DNA from: Ruminococcaceae bacterium AM07-15
GTDB taxonomy: Bacteria; Bacillota; Clostridia; Oscillospirales; Butyricicoccaceae
DNA length: 64,000 nucleotides
Assembly: GCA_003477405.1 (NCBI GenBank)
Contig: QUDE01000002.1
Span: 62,001 to 126,000 of the forward strand
Direction: 5' to 3'
Positions 1-7,854 of the stretch are shown one piece after another. A model generated the notes under the pieces. The model ran no database searches. It was given only the letters and a program-made list of their open reading frames with translations, and was not told where the DNA came from. Each line of letters opens with the position of its first letter. The first letter of the stretch is position 1. The translations under genes and the position numbers were made by a program.

Positions 1-426
1 CCTTTGGCTGTGCCCAACTGGAAGCTGCACCACATCATCGAAACCAGCGGCGGCGCCGTGGTGGCCGAAGAGATGTGCACCGGTACCCGGTACTTTGAAA
101 AGCTGGTGGATGAGACCCAGACCACTCTGGATGGCCAGATCGAAGCCCTGGCCCGCCGTTATATGAACATCAACTGCGCCTGCTTCACCCCCAACACCGC
201 CCGGATCGACGACATCCTGCGTCTGGCGGAGGAATATCAGGTGGACGGCGTCATCGATGTGAACCTGAAGTTCTGCAGCCTGTACGATTCCGAAGGCTAC
301 CATGTGGAGTGGGCCTTGAAGGAAAAGGGCATCCCGGTGCTGGGTCTGGAGACCGACTACACCGATCAGGACGAGGCTCAGCTGCGTACCCGCATCGGCG
401 CCTTCCTGGAGATGCTGGGCGAATAA
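1..426 (+). CDS. 2-hydroxyacyl-CoA dehydratase family subunit, C-terminal part (5' end outside window)
   Basis: The reading frame is open from the first base to a TAA at 424-426, so only the last 141 or so residues are present. They match the C-terminal lobe of the HgdB/FldBC-type 2-hydroxyacyl-CoA dehydratase family: an EEMCTG segment, then NINCACFTPN carrying cysteines of the iron-sulfur site, then VDGVIDVNLKFC and VLGLETDYTD. Family members remove water from (R)-2-hydroxyacyl-CoA after ATP-driven single-electron activation by a separate activase. They act in anaerobic amino-acid fermentation. A DUF3343 gene follows after one base, a common arrangement for dehydratase/activase-like proteins. 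The substrate cannot be told from this fragment. Confidence 0.88.
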   Translation, partial: PLAVPNWKLHHIIETSGGAVVAEEMCTGTRYFEKLVDETQTTLDGQIEALARRYMNINCACFTPNTARIDDILRLAEEYQVDGVIDVNLKFCSLYDSEGYHVEWALKEKGIPVLGLETDYTDQDEAQLRTRIGAFLEMLGE

Positions 427-427
427 C

Positions 428-667
428 ATGGACTCTTCCCAGATGGTGGGGTATGTGATTTTCCCCAATCACACCAATGCCCTGCGATTGTACCAGCGGC
501 TGAAAGGGGAGAAGATCCCCTGTACATTGGCTCCAACACCCCGGGAGTGCAGCGTCTGCTGCGGGGTTTCTGTCCGGCTCTCCCAGGTGGAGGACATTCC
601 CTGTGTGAAAGAGCTGATACAGGAGGAAGATGTGCAGGTGGAGGAGATTGCCACGCTGCCCCGATGA
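428..667 (+). CDS. DUF3343 protein (putative Se/S carrier-like)
   Basis: A 79-residue protein starting one base after the dehydratase stop, so almost certainly translationally coupled. It has the DUF3343 layout: an N-terminal beta strand (GYVIFPNHTNALRLYQRL), a central APTPRECSVCCGVSVRL segment with a CxxC pair at about residues 41-44, and a short acidic tail. DUF3343 proteins are annotated as putative Se/S carriers and occur next to 2-hydroxyacyl-CoA dehydratases or selenium genes. The vicinal cysteines suggest sulfur or metal handling. The actual role is unproven. Confidence 0.82.
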   Translation: MDSSQMVGYVIFPNHTNALRLYQRLKGEKIPCTLAPTPRECSVCCGVSVRLSQVEDIPCVKELIQEEDVQVEEIATLPR

Positions 668-678
668 AAACAACAATA

Positions 679-714
679 AGGCCCCCGGCGGAAATTTCCG
701 CCGGGGGCCTTTTC
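679..714 (+). terminator. Rho-independent terminator of the dehydratase/DUF3343 operon
   Basis: A long G+C-rich hairpin with arms AGGCCCCCGGCGG and CCGCCGGGGGCCT (679-710) is followed by TTTTC, 11 bases after the DUF3343 stop. Confidence 0.9.
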
Positions 715-854
715 TGTGCGCGAAAGGGTTTGTGTGGAAGGGATAGACAAAATTGATGTTTTTGTTTTGTGTGGTTTGCCTCTATGAAGAAAAGGATAGC
801 AAGGTTTATAATGAATCAATAAGAAAAAAATAATTCCCAAAAAAACTTTGCAAC

Positions 855-1091
855 TTATTTAAAATTAAAATCCACGCGTTCTTCCATGATCCGGATCAGC
901 TCATGGGGTTTCATATCCAGGGCATAAGAAATCTTGAAAATGGTGTCAATGGTGGGACTTCGAAGGCCTCTTTCTATTTTGCTGTAATGTGTTCGATCCA
1001 AAGTGGCCAGGCCGCTTAATTGCTCTTGGGTGAGCCCTTTTTTCTCTCGCAATTCGCGCAAAATATCCCCGATGCTGGTTGCATTGATCAT
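855..1091 (-). CDS. XRE-family helix-turn-helix regulator
   Basis: A 78-residue single-domain Cro/CI-type repressor. The helix-turn-helix covers roughly residues 10-60: LRELREKKGLTQEQLSGLA, then the recognition segment DRTHYSKIERGLRSPTIDT. There is no ligand or effector domain. Start ATG at 1091 has GGAGGA five bases upstream. It is divergent from the membrane-protein pair starting at 1313. A perfect dyad sits in the shared intergenic region over the -35 of the opposite promoter, so it probably represses its neighbours. Confidence 0.85.
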   Translation of the reverse strand: MINATSIGDILRELREKKGLTQEQLSGLATLDRTHYSKIERGLRSPTIDTIFKISYALDMKPHELIRIMEERVDFNFK

Positions 1092-1142
1092 AAGTATTCC
1101 TCCTTAATTGGCTAAATCATAGCAAGGGAATATTTTGTATTT

Positions 1143-1158
1143 GAGGTCAGTTGACCTC
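1143..1158. promoter_or_regulatory. Inverted repeat, probable XRE operator
   Basis: Perfect dyad GAGGTCA-GT-TGACCTC (7-bp arms, 2-bp centre) in the divergent intergenic region. It overlaps the -35 hexamer of the rightward promoter. Size and position suit a small Cro-like dimer. Binding by the adjacent regulator is inferred. Confidence 0.6.
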
Positions 1159-1179
1159 ATTGAGAAAATGTGCTATTAT
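1151..1179 (+). promoter_or_regulatory. Sigma-A-type promoter for the membrane-protein pair
   Basis: TTGACC at 1151-1156, a 17-bp spacer, then TATTAT at 1174-1179 preceded by TGC (extended -10). The -35 lies inside the dyad. The leader to the ATG at 1313 is about 125 bases and has no obvious terminator. Confidence 0.7.
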
Positions 1180-1312
1180 TTCGGTAATAAAATCAGGAGG
1201 AAGACAGCGGGGGCGTGAGGAGAGGATACGATGGAATAGAAGAAGCCGTTCCAAATTCGATTTTTAAATGATACAGTCTTTTGCGTGTCAATGAGTGAAG
1301 GAGGGGGTTTGG

Positions 1313-1870
1313 ATGAAAAAAATCAGCAGAATTTTGTCGTTCCTCTTTTCCGCTTTGTTTGCCGTGGTCTTCGCTTTTTCGGCTTGGTGCGGATGGATGC
1401 TTCAGTATAGCATCCAGAATTATTTCACTTTGCAGGAAAAGTTTTCTTGGATGGGAAGCAGTCCCGGAGACTGGGAGGCCCGGTTTCAGACCTGGAGCGC
1501 TGTGGCGTTGGGGTATGTGGCGCCTGTTTTGTTCCTGTTGCTCATCGGCAGCCTGATTCTGGCGAAGCGTTCTTGGAAAAGCATGATCTGCCATTTGTTT
1601 TTCACTTTTGCCGCAGGTTTTTTCCTTATTCTGATCACCCGTTTTATTCCGGTGCTGTCCTTGCCCAATCGAACGGTATATGTGCCCTTTTTTCAGACAC
1701 TTCCCTTTATGCTGAAAGGAGCTGTGATACAGGGCGATACCATGATTCTTTGCCGGGTGTATCCTGGTCTGATGGTGATTTTGCTGTCCGGGCCTGTGGC
1801 CGCCGGTATCCTTTGGGCCAAAAACCGTTTGGGAAGAGAAAAGGCTGAGAGAGGGGAGGAATCTAAATGA
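1313..1870 (+). CDS. Unknown integral membrane protein (paralogue of next gene)
   Basis: A 185-residue protein with about four hydrophobic segments (residues 8-25, 65-85, 95-112 and 147-165) and a basic tail. Start ATG at 1313 is chosen over an upstream GTG because GGAGGGGG lies just before it. No known family is recognised. The middle region, LGYVAPVLFLLLIGSLI then CHLFFTFAAGFFLI, is clearly shared with the downstream gene, so the two arose by tandem duplication. The next start overlaps this stop by 4 bases (ATGA). The pair is probably controlled by the divergent XRE protein. Function unknown. Confidence 0.75.
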   Translation: MKKISRILSFLFSALFAVVFAFSAWCGWMLQYSIQNYFTLQEKFSWMGSSPGDWEARFQTWSAVALGYVAPVLFLLLIGSLILAKRSWKSMICHLFFTFAAGFFLILITRFIPVLSLPNRTVYVPFFQTLPFMLKGAVIQGDTMILCRVYPGLMVILLSGPVAAGILWAKNRLGREKAERGEESK

Positions 1871-2367
1871 AGAAGATCGCCCGGATCGTGCTGCTTTGTC
1901 TGTCGGTGTTTTTTGTGCTTCTGATCGCCTTTCCGGCTTGGGTTTATTGGCGGTATCAATATCTTTTTTACAACAAGTATGATGGAGACATCACCCCAGA
2001 ATTGACCCAATGGATAGAGCGTTTTTGGGGATCTGCTCCTGCGCTGCTGGGATATGTGGCGCCTGCTGTGCTTCTTCTGCTTATTGTCAGCCTGATCTGG
2101 GCTAAGTATTCCTGGAAGGACATGGCCTGTCATTTGTTTTTCACTTTGAGCGCTGGGTTTTTCCTGATTTTTCTCACCCAGTTCTTTTCGGTTCATTCAG
2201 CCAGGAATATCTATATTTCTCTGTACCAAACTTTTTCCTATCTTCTTGCAGACCCTTTGGCGGAGAACTGGAGCGGCGGCGAAGGTCTGATGCTGACCGT
2301 GCTGCTGGCCCCGGCGGCGGTTGGACTGTACGCACTGGCCACCACGCTGAAAAAGCGGCAACAATAG
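1867..2367 (+). CDS. Unknown integral membrane protein (paralogue of preceding gene)
   Basis: A 166-residue, four-segment membrane protein that begins inside the stop codon of its paralogue. It shares the MKKIxRI start, the LGYVAP...LLLI.SLI.AK.SWK block and the CHLFFT.SAGFFLI block. The loops and the C-terminus have diverged. Co-transcription and coupling suggest the two form a hetero-oligomer, but no transport or enzyme motif is visible. A strong terminator follows at once. Confidence 0.75.
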   Translation: MKKIARIVLLCLSVFFVLLIAFPAWVYWRYQYLFYNKYDGDITPELTQWIERFWGSAPALLGYVAPAVLLLLIVSLIWAKYSWKDMACHLFFTLSAGFFLIFLTQFFSVHSARNIYISLYQTFSYLLADPLAENWSGGEGLMLTVLLAPAAVGLYALATTLKKRQQ

Positions 2368-2374
2368 TCGAAAA

Positions 2375-2408
2375 AAGCCCCCGGCGGAAAAATTCCGCCG
2401 GGGGCTTT
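2375..2408. terminator. Bidirectional terminator between convergent genes
   Basis: Arms AGCCCCCGGCGG and CCGCCGGGGGCT with A and T runs on both sides serve the membrane pair (plus) and the M20 hydrolase (minus). The stem is nearly the same as that of the terminator at 679-710. Confidence 0.88.
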
Positions 2409-2419
2409 TCTGTATGGAT

Positions 2420-3775
2420 TTATTCTTTTCCCACAATGGGCAGGGGTTCGGGATCGATGGTTTCGGTGCGCTGCATCCCATCCATGAAGGCCAGGTATTC
2501 TTCCTTGGTCATGGGAGCCTTGTAGTGCTCGATGTTTTCTTTCGCCTTTTCCGCGCCGTTTTTCATCAGCCGGTAGGCTGTGAGGGCGAAGATCTTGGCG
2601 GTGACCACATAGGCCAGGTACTCGTCTTCCACCCGCACATCCGGGTTGTGGAGGTTGCCCACATAGCCGCCGGTGCAGAAATGAACCAGGGGCATCAGCG
2701 TGGCCACATCACCGAAATCATCGCTGCCGGTGGCGTGGGTCAGCATATCCCGGCGATGGTGATAGGGGCCCATGGCGTCCAGATCCTGCAGGACACTTTC
2801 CAGCACCTGGGTGTCCGGATTGACCACGCCGGACATATAGCCAGCCATGGTTTCGATGGTGACGCCGCAGCCGGTGGCCATGGCGGCGGCCTTCAGGGAG
2901 CGGTCCACCTTTTTGGCGGCGTCCAGATAGGCCTCGGGGGTTTTGCCCCGGACAGAATACTGCATGGTCACATGATCGGCGATCACATTGACGGCGGTGC
3001 CGCCGCCGGAGATAAAGCCGTGGACCCGCACGGTGTCCTCGTCCCGGAAGCTCTCTTGCTGCAAAGCGATGTTCACCATGGCCGAAGTGGCGGCATTCAG
3101 GGCGTCGATGCCTTCGTGAGGGGCGTCGGCGGCGTGGGAGGAGCGGCCCTGGAAGGTGACAGTCTTGTTCACAAAGCCGTTGCTGCTGCTGTTGTAGATG
3201 CCGTAATCGGCGCCGGGGAAGGTGTGGTGGCCCAGGGCGATCTGGATATCGTCAAAGGCTCCCAGGCGGATCAGCTCGCATTTGCCGCCGCCGTAACCCA
3301 GCTTGCCCTCTTTCATCATCTGGGATTTGAACTCGATGTCCACAAATTCTTCGGCCGGCACCGCCATGAAGCACAGATTGCCTCCCATGGCCTGGGCTAC
3401 TTCCGGGTCGCAGAGGGCCATGGCCGCACCCACAACGCCGGTGAGCTGGGCATTGTGGCCGCAGCAATGGGAAGCACCGGTTTCGCTCCAGGCGTCGGGA
3501 TGATTGGGGATGGGCAGGGCGTCCATCTCACCGATCACCGCCAAGGTGGGGCCTTCCTGGCTTCCCTTGGGCTTGAGATAGCTTTTCACGCCGGTGATGG
3601 CCAGGCCGGTCTCACAAGTGAGGCCCAGTTTTTCCATCTCTTCCACAAATTTCTGGCTGGTACGATGTTCTTTGTATCCCAGCTCGGCGTGGCAGAAGAT
3701 GTCCCGGCCAAAGGCCATGATCTCGTCCTTTTTGCTGTCGATGATCTGACAGATTTTTTCTTCGATCCGATCCAT
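2420..3775 (-). CDS. M20-family amidohydrolase (AbgB/aminobenzoyl-glutamate hydrolase-like)
   Basis: A 451-residue cytoplasmic metallopeptidase of the M20D group, about the size of AbgB. Metal-site motifs are visible: GEMDAL (82-87), CCGHNAQ (104-110), PAEEF (140-144) and a C-terminal GSDDFGD. The dimerisation 'lid' lies between, with the SSHAADAPHEG segment. The family hydrolyses amide bonds in small conjugates such as p-aminobenzoyl-glutamate, N-acyl amino acids or dipeptides. The exact substrate cannot be read from sequence. It is monocistronic. A distant paralogue lies at 39937. Confidence 0.85.
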   Translation of the reverse strand: MDRIEEKICQIIDSKKDEIMAFGRDIFCHAELGYKEHRTSQKFVEEMEKLGLTCETGLAITGVKSYLKPKGSQEGPTLAVIGEMDALPIPNHPDAWSETGASHCCGHNAQLTGVVGAAMALCDPEVAQAMGGNLCFMAVPAEEFVDIEFKSQMMKEGKLGYGGGKCELIRLGAFDDIQIALGHHTFPGADYGIYNSSSNGFVNKTVTFQGRSSHAADAPHEGIDALNAATSAMVNIALQQESFRDEDTVRVHGFISGGGTAVNVIADHVTMQYSVRGKTPEAYLDAAKKVDRSLKAAAMATGCGVTIETMAGYMSGVVNPDTQVLESVLQDLDAMGPYHHRRDMLTHATGSDDFGDVATLMPLVHFCTGGYVGNLHNPDVRVEDEYLAYVVTAKIFALTAYRLMKNGAEKAKENIEHYKAPMTKEEYLAFMDGMQRTETIDPEPLPIVGKE

Positions 3776-3842
3776 TGGTTTTTCTCCCCTTTTCCTGCCC
3801 CGAAGGGCGATATATATACATTATATCGGATTTTCATACTAC

Positions 3843-3872
3843 TTGTAAAGGGGCAGGGAAGTGTGATATGAT
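3843..3872 (+). promoter_or_regulatory. Promoter of dinB
   Basis: TTGTAA (3843-3848), 18-bp spacer, TATGAT (3867-3872) with an extended TGA. The LexA-like box lies just downstream over the predicted start. Confidence 0.65.
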
Positions 3873-3878
3873 AAAAAC

Positions 3879-3892
3879 AGAACATTCGTTTG
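3879..3892. promoter_or_regulatory. Putative LexA/SOS box
   Basis: AGAACATTCGTTTG fits the Firmicute LexA (DinR) consensus CGAACRNRYGTTYG at most positions; the key GAAC-N4-GTT half-sites are present. It sits at the probable transcription start of a translesion polymerase, the expected place for SOS repression. Confidence 0.6.
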
Positions 3893-3911
3893 AAATGAAG
3901 GAGGGGAGACC

Positions 3912-5081
3912 ATGGACCGGCAGATCCTGCATGTGGATATGAACGGCTTTTATGCTTCTGTGGAGATGATCTTCCATCCGGAGGCCCGGAATGTGCCCAT
4001 GGCGGTGGGGGGAGATGCCCAGGCCCGTCACGGCGTGATTCTGGCCAAAAATGAGCTGGCCAAGCAGCGGGGCGTCAAAACGGCGGAGACCATCTGGCAG
4101 GCCAGGAAAAAGTGTCCGGAACTGTTGCTTTTGCCCCCTCATCACGATTTGTATCACCAGTATTATGAAAAGGCCAACGCCATTTACCGCCGGTTTACCG
4201 ATCAGGTGGAGCCGGCCAGCATCGACGAAAGCTATCTGGATGTAACGGGGAGCCAGGCTTTGTTTGGAACAGGGGAGGAGATCGCCCACCGCATCCGCCG
4301 GGCGGTGAAGGAGGAATTGCAACTCACCGTTTCGGTGGGGGTGTCCTTTTGCAAGACCTTTGCCAAAATAGGCAGCGACTTGAAAAAGCCTGACGCGGTC
4401 ACCTGCATTCCCCGGGAAAAGGTGCCGGAGATTCTGTGGCCTTTGCCCATTGAACAGATGCTGTCGGTGGGGGCCGTGACGGCGGCCCGGCTGCGGCAGA
4501 AGGGCATCGGCACCATTGGTGATCTGGCCCGGCAGAGCCGGGAAACGCTGGAAGAGATGATGGGCAAGCATGGAGCCAGTTTGTATCTGGCGGTGCATGG
4601 CCTGGAGGAAGATCCGGTGCGCCGCTGGGGCGAGGGAGAGGACCCCAAATCCATTGGCCGCAACCGCACCTTTCGTCAGGATGTGGTGGGAGATGAGGCG
4701 GTGCGCCGGGAGCTGCTGGCTCTGTGCGAGGATGTGGCCTGGCGGCTGCGGCGCCAGGGAATGCGCTGCTGGGGGGTGCAGGTCACCATCAAAGACCCTC
4801 AATTTGTCACCATCGACCGTCAAGGCAAACTGGATGAGCCGGAAAATGCCATGACGCCTCTGTTTCAAGCGGCCTGGAAGGTCTATCAGCGCTCCTGGAA
4901 GGGGAATAAGCCCATCCGGATGCTGGGGGTTACCGCCATTCGCCTCACCCGGGAAGCGGGGCAGATGAGCCTGTTTGACGATGGGAAAAAAGAAAAACTC
5001 AGCCAGTCCATCGATGGCATATGGGACAAATTCGGCCCCGGGGCCATCCGCCCTGCCGCCCTGCTGAAAAAGGAGGACTGA
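3912..5081 (+). CDS. dinB: DNA polymerase IV (Y-family translesion polymerase)
   Basis: A 389-residue error-prone polymerase that copies past lesions. Catalytic acidic residues are in place: HVDMNGFYASVE (Asp9) and SIDESY (Asp105, Glu106). Helix-hairpin-helix, little-finger and C-terminal parts are full length. QMSLFDD near residue 351 is a beta-clamp-binding motif (QxxLF). Start ATG 3912 follows GGAGGGGAG. A LexA-like site in the promoter suggests SOS induction. A small Cys-rich gene follows two bases after the stop. Confidence 0.95.
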   Translation: MDRQILHVDMNGFYASVEMIFHPEARNVPMAVGGDAQARHGVILAKNELAKQRGVKTAETIWQARKKCPELLLLPPHHDLYHQYYEKANAIYRRFTDQVEPASIDESYLDVTGSQALFGTGEEIAHRIRRAVKEELQLTVSVGVSFCKTFAKIGSDLKKPDAVTCIPREKVPEILWPLPIEQMLSVGAVTAARLRQKGIGTIGDLARQSRETLEEMMGKHGASLYLAVHGLEEDPVRRWGEGEDPKSIGRNRTFRQDVVGDEAVRRELLALCEDVAWRLRRQGMRCWGVQVTIKDPQFVTIDRQGKLDEPENAMTPLFQAAWKVYQRSWKGNKPIRMLGVTAIRLTREAGQMSLFDDGKKEKLSQSIDGIWDKFGPGAIRPAALLKKED

Positions 5082-5083
5082 AA

Positions 5084-5476
5084 ATGAACCGGGAAAAGGG
5101 AATGGGTTTTTGCGGTCTGGCCTGTTGTTTGTGTGAGGAAAAAGAAGGGTGTCTTGGTTGCCGGGAAGGCACCTGTCCGGAAAAAGAACGATGCCGCCCT
5201 TACGAGTGTGCCCAAAGCAGGGCCTTGGAGGGGTGCTGGCAATGTGAAGAATTTCCCTGCCAGGCCCCGGTGCTGCAAAGCCTTCGAACTCAGGCGTTTG
5301 TGGGGCACATCGGAAAATTCGGCATGGGAAAAATGCTGGACCGGCTGGAAGCCGGAGAAAAGGATGGAATCGTGTATCACCACCCAGGCCTGCTCACCGG
5401 CGATTATGATGGGATGGAAAATGAAGAAGATGTGTGGGCCCTGCTGGAGGGGAACAAAAAGCCGCAAAAAGTCTGA
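5084..5476 (+). CDS. Cysteine-rich DUF3795-like protein
   Basis: A 130-residue protein. Start ATG 5084 lies two bases after the dinB stop and has AGGAGG upstream. The N-terminal half is packed with cysteines: GFCGLACCLC, GCLGC, then CWQCEEFPC. The pattern resembles DUF3795, small proteins thought to bind metal or a cluster. The C-terminal half is an acidic helical region. Co-transcription with dinB is likely. Function unknown. Confidence 0.65.
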   Translation: MNREKGMGFCGLACCLCEEKEGCLGCREGTCPEKERCRPYECAQSRALEGCWQCEEFPCQAPVLQSLRTQAFVGHIGKFGMGKMLDRLEAGEKDGIVYHHPGLLTGDYDGMENEEDVWALLEGNKKPQKV

Positions 5477-5587
5477 TTCTGTCATGAATTGTTAAGAAAT
5501 TCGTTGGAAAAATCCAGTGGTATGGGATGGGTTCTTTCTGTTATACTGTACAAAATACGCCGGAAAGGAAAGCAGAAGGAGGAGCCC

Positions 5588-5782
5588 ATGGAGCTGATAT
5601 TGACCGATCGGGAGGCGCTGGCCCTATACCGGATGCTGCTGCGTTGGGAGAAAACAGGCAGACTGGCTCCGCGGGAAGTGGAGGAAGAGCAGCTGCTTTG
5701 GGATCTCCAATGCTCGCTGGAAAAGGAGTTGGAGCCGGTGAATGAGGAAGCAACCGGGAGATGGAGAGAAATGAGAGGGTAA
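5588..5782 (+). CDS. Small acidic protein of unknown function
   Basis: A 64-residue protein starting at ATG 5588 behind AAGGAGGA. An extended -10 (TGTTATACT) ends at 5547, so it probably heads a new transcript with the next two genes. The sequence is a charged helical hairpin (LTDREALALYRMLLRWEKTG, then a Glu-rich stretch). No family recognised. Confidence 0.6.
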   Translation: MELILTDREALALYRMLLRWEKTGRLAPREVEEEQLLWDLQCSLEKELEPVNEEATGRWREMRG

Positions 5783-5783
5783 T

Positions 5784-6056
5784 ATGAGGGTATATCGGAC
5801 AGCTATGGTCCTGGCGATGGTGGGCCTTGTGCTCCTTTTGGCAGTGATAGGGGCCGGGGTATCCTATCCTCATCCTTTCTTTACCATCGGCACTTTGGTG
5901 GGGATGGGATGCGTGTTTCTCAGCCTGCCTTTGTTTTTCATTGCCTGGATCGGGCAGCTGCGTCAGTCTGTAAAAACCAAGCAATATGGATGGGCGCTGT
6001 GCATTGCTATTTTCGGGATTTTTCTCATTGTCCGCGGACTTTTACAGATATGGTAG
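5784..6056 (+). CDS. Small membrane protein, unknown
   Basis: A 90-residue protein with three predicted membrane segments (about 8-28, 33-57 and 69-88). It starts one base after the upstream stop, so it is probably translationally coupled, and it has only a weak ribosome site. No recognised domain. Confidence 0.6.
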   Translation: MRVYRTAMVLAMVGLVLLLAVIGAGVSYPHPFFTIGTLVGMGCVFLSLPLFFIAWIGQLRQSVKTKQYGWALCIAIFGIFLIVRGLLQIW

Positions 6057-6077
6057 AGGAAGAAGGGGGCAAAAGCG

Positions 6078-6431
6078 TTGAAAAAAGAGATTTTCTATGA
6101 TGAGGAAGAACAACAGGGGATGGAGGAAGTCATTCTCAGTCACGATAGCCAGGCTATGTTGTACCGAGTGCCTTGGGAGGTGGCTCGGGATCTGGAAAGC
6201 TATTGTGGAAGTTTCAGCGCAGAGTGGGTGTGGCATGGGCCGGAAAAGGAGAAATTCCTGAAGGAGATCGGCCCGGGCCAGCAAGTGGCCGTATATAGTG
6301 CGCCGGATTTCATCGACTATCTTAACCGGTGGGTCTTTCCGGAGAGGCCTTGCAGGCTGGTGAAGATGCTGAATTTTTACGGTTATGATATTCCGCCGGA
6401 ATACCAGGAGACACCCCACTATAATTTTTGA
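6078..6431 (+). CDS. Hypothetical cytoplasmic protein
   Basis: A 117-residue soluble acidic protein using TTG at 6078 behind GAAGGGGG; an internal ATG at 6120 is the alternative start. No motif is recognised. It ends the small operon, with a hairpin terminator 10 bases after the stop. Confidence 0.6.
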   Translation: MKKEIFYDEEEQQGMEEVILSHDSQAMLYRVPWEVARDLESYCGSFSAEWVWHGPEKEKFLKEIGPGQQVAVYSAPDFIDYLNRWVFPERPCRLVKMLNFYGYDIPPEYQETPHYNF

Positions 6432-6441
6432 AGCAAAACAA

Positions 6442-6472
6442 AACGCCGCAGAAATCTGCGGCGTTCTGTTTT
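6442..6472. terminator. Terminator between convergent genes
   Basis: Stem AACGCCGCAGA / TCTGCGGCGTT (6442-6465) with a T-rich 3' side. Placed between the hypothetical operon and the phosphofructokinase end. Confidence 0.8.
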
Positions 6473-6481
6473 GCTCTATTG

Positions 6482-7720
6482 TTATTTGGCCAGAACCTTT
6501 TTCAGCCGAGCAAAGCGGGGCAGACCGTTTTCATAAGGAAGCTGGGTCTCGCCCTGAATCAGGGGCAGGGCATAGGCGATGAAGTCATCGGTGAGGCCGG
6601 TGTGGTCGGGCTTGATCCACTGGGTGGGCACCTTCTTTTCGGTGTTAGCCACGATGTCCAGAGGCACCGGCTTCATTTCCAGCTGGTACTCTGCGCCTTC
6701 TTTCCGCTCAAAGGCCACCATTTTGTCGGTGACGCCGCTGACAGCCAGCTCCACGGCGGTTTTGCCCGCCTGATAGGCTTCTTCGATGTCGGTGAGGGAA
6801 GCGGAGTGAGCAGCGCACCGCTGGAGCAGGGACAGCTCGATGCTGCGCACCTTATAGCCGAAGCGGCTCTTCACTTCGTTTGCCACAAAAGCTCCGGCGC
6901 CGCCCATCTGCTTGTGTCCAAAGGCGTCGGTGGCCACATCCTGGCCGTATTCGGCGATGAATTTGCCATTCTTGTCCATGATGCCTTCGGAAAGGGCCAC
7001 CAGGCAGTTGTTCCGCTTGTCATAGACTTCCTTGATCTGGGCCATGGCGGCTTCCAGGTCAAAGGGCTGCTCGGGCAGATAGATCAGGTCGGGACCGCCG
7101 CCCATATGGGAGGCCAGGGCGCTGGCGGCAGTGAGCCAGCCGGCGTTGCGGCCCATGATCTCCACGATCACCACGGTGCCGGTGTCATATACATTGGCAT
7201 CCTGGTAGATCTCCATGCAGGAGGTGGCGATGTATTTGGCGGCCGAGCCGAAACCAGGGCAGTGATCGGTGCCGAACAGGTCGTTGTCGATGGTCTTGGG
7301 CACGCCCATGATCCGGCACTCATAGCCCTGGCTCATCAGGTACTTGGAGACCTTGTTGCAGGTGTCCATGCTGTCGTTGCCGCCATTGTAGAAAAAGTAG
7401 CGGATGTTGTATTTCTGGAAGATCTCCAGAATGCGCTTGTAGTCGGTGTCGTCCACGCTGCTGTCCTTCAGCTTGTAGCGGCAGGAACCCAGGGCAGAAG
7501 AGGGGGTATACCGCAGCAGGGACAGCTCCTTTTTGTCCTCCTGGGAAATGTCGTAGAGACAGTCGTTCAAAATGCCTTTGATGCCATGGGCACAGCCATA
7601 GACGGCGGTGATGCAGTCCTCGCCCAAAGCGGTTTCCAGCACGCCCAGGGCGCTGGAATTGATCACCGAGGTGGGGCCGCCGGATTGGCCGAAAAGGCAG
7701 GCGCCTTTCAGTTTGTTCAT
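6482..7720 (-). CDS. 6-phosphofructokinase, PPi-dependent type
   Basis: A 412-residue enzyme phosphorylating fructose-6-phosphate in glycolysis. The phosphoryl-donor loop reads GGNDS (113-117) where ATP-type enzymes have GGDGS, and the catalytic block is PKTIDND (141-147) with the lysine typical of pyrophosphate users. MGRNAGW supports the family. At 412 residues it is longer than bacterial ATP-PFK (about 320). Donor preference is inferred from these motifs. A PPi enzyme would make the step reversible and save ATP. Monocistronic. Confidence 0.85.
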   Translation of the reverse strand: MNKLKGACLFGQSGGPTSVINSSALGVLETALGEDCITAVYGCAHGIKGILNDCLYDISQEDKKELSLLRYTPSSALGSCRYKLKDSSVDDTDYKRILEIFQKYNIRYFFYNGGNDSMDTCNKVSKYLMSQGYECRIMGVPKTIDNDLFGTDHCPGFGSAAKYIATSCMEIYQDANVYDTGTVVIVEIMGRNAGWLTAASALASHMGGGPDLIYLPEQPFDLEAAMAQIKEVYDKRNNCLVALSEGIMDKNGKFIAEYGQDVATDAFGHKQMGGAGAFVANEVKSRFGYKVRSIELSLLQRCAAHSASLTDIEEAYQAGKTAVELAVSGVTDKMVAFERKEGAEYQLEMKPVPLDIVANTEKKVPTQWIKPDHTGLTDDFIAYALPLIQGETQLPYENGLPRFARLKKVLAK

Positions 7721-7808
7721 GGTACATGACCTCCATGGAGAGATTGAGTTTGAAAAATCAAGTGTAACTGTATTTTACCACACAATCCCTTCTGTGGCAA
7801 TGAAAGAA

Positions 7809-7833
7809 AGGCCCCGGGCAAAATGCCCGGGGC
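7809..7833 (-). terminator. Hairpin after the WG/SLH gene
   Basis: Stem GGCCCCGGGCA / TGCCCGGGGCC lies just upstream (plus-strand view) of the convergent-side end of the surface-protein gene. On the minus strand it is followed by CTTTCTTTC, a moderate U tract. Confidence 0.65.
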
Positions 7834-7854
7834 CAGAAAGAACGATTGCAGCAA

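Noticed and set aside
1215-1270. Short GTG-started 18-codon frame in the leader of the membrane-protein pair
   Set aside because: It follows an AGGAGG but has no hallmark of a leader peptide and no terminator follows.
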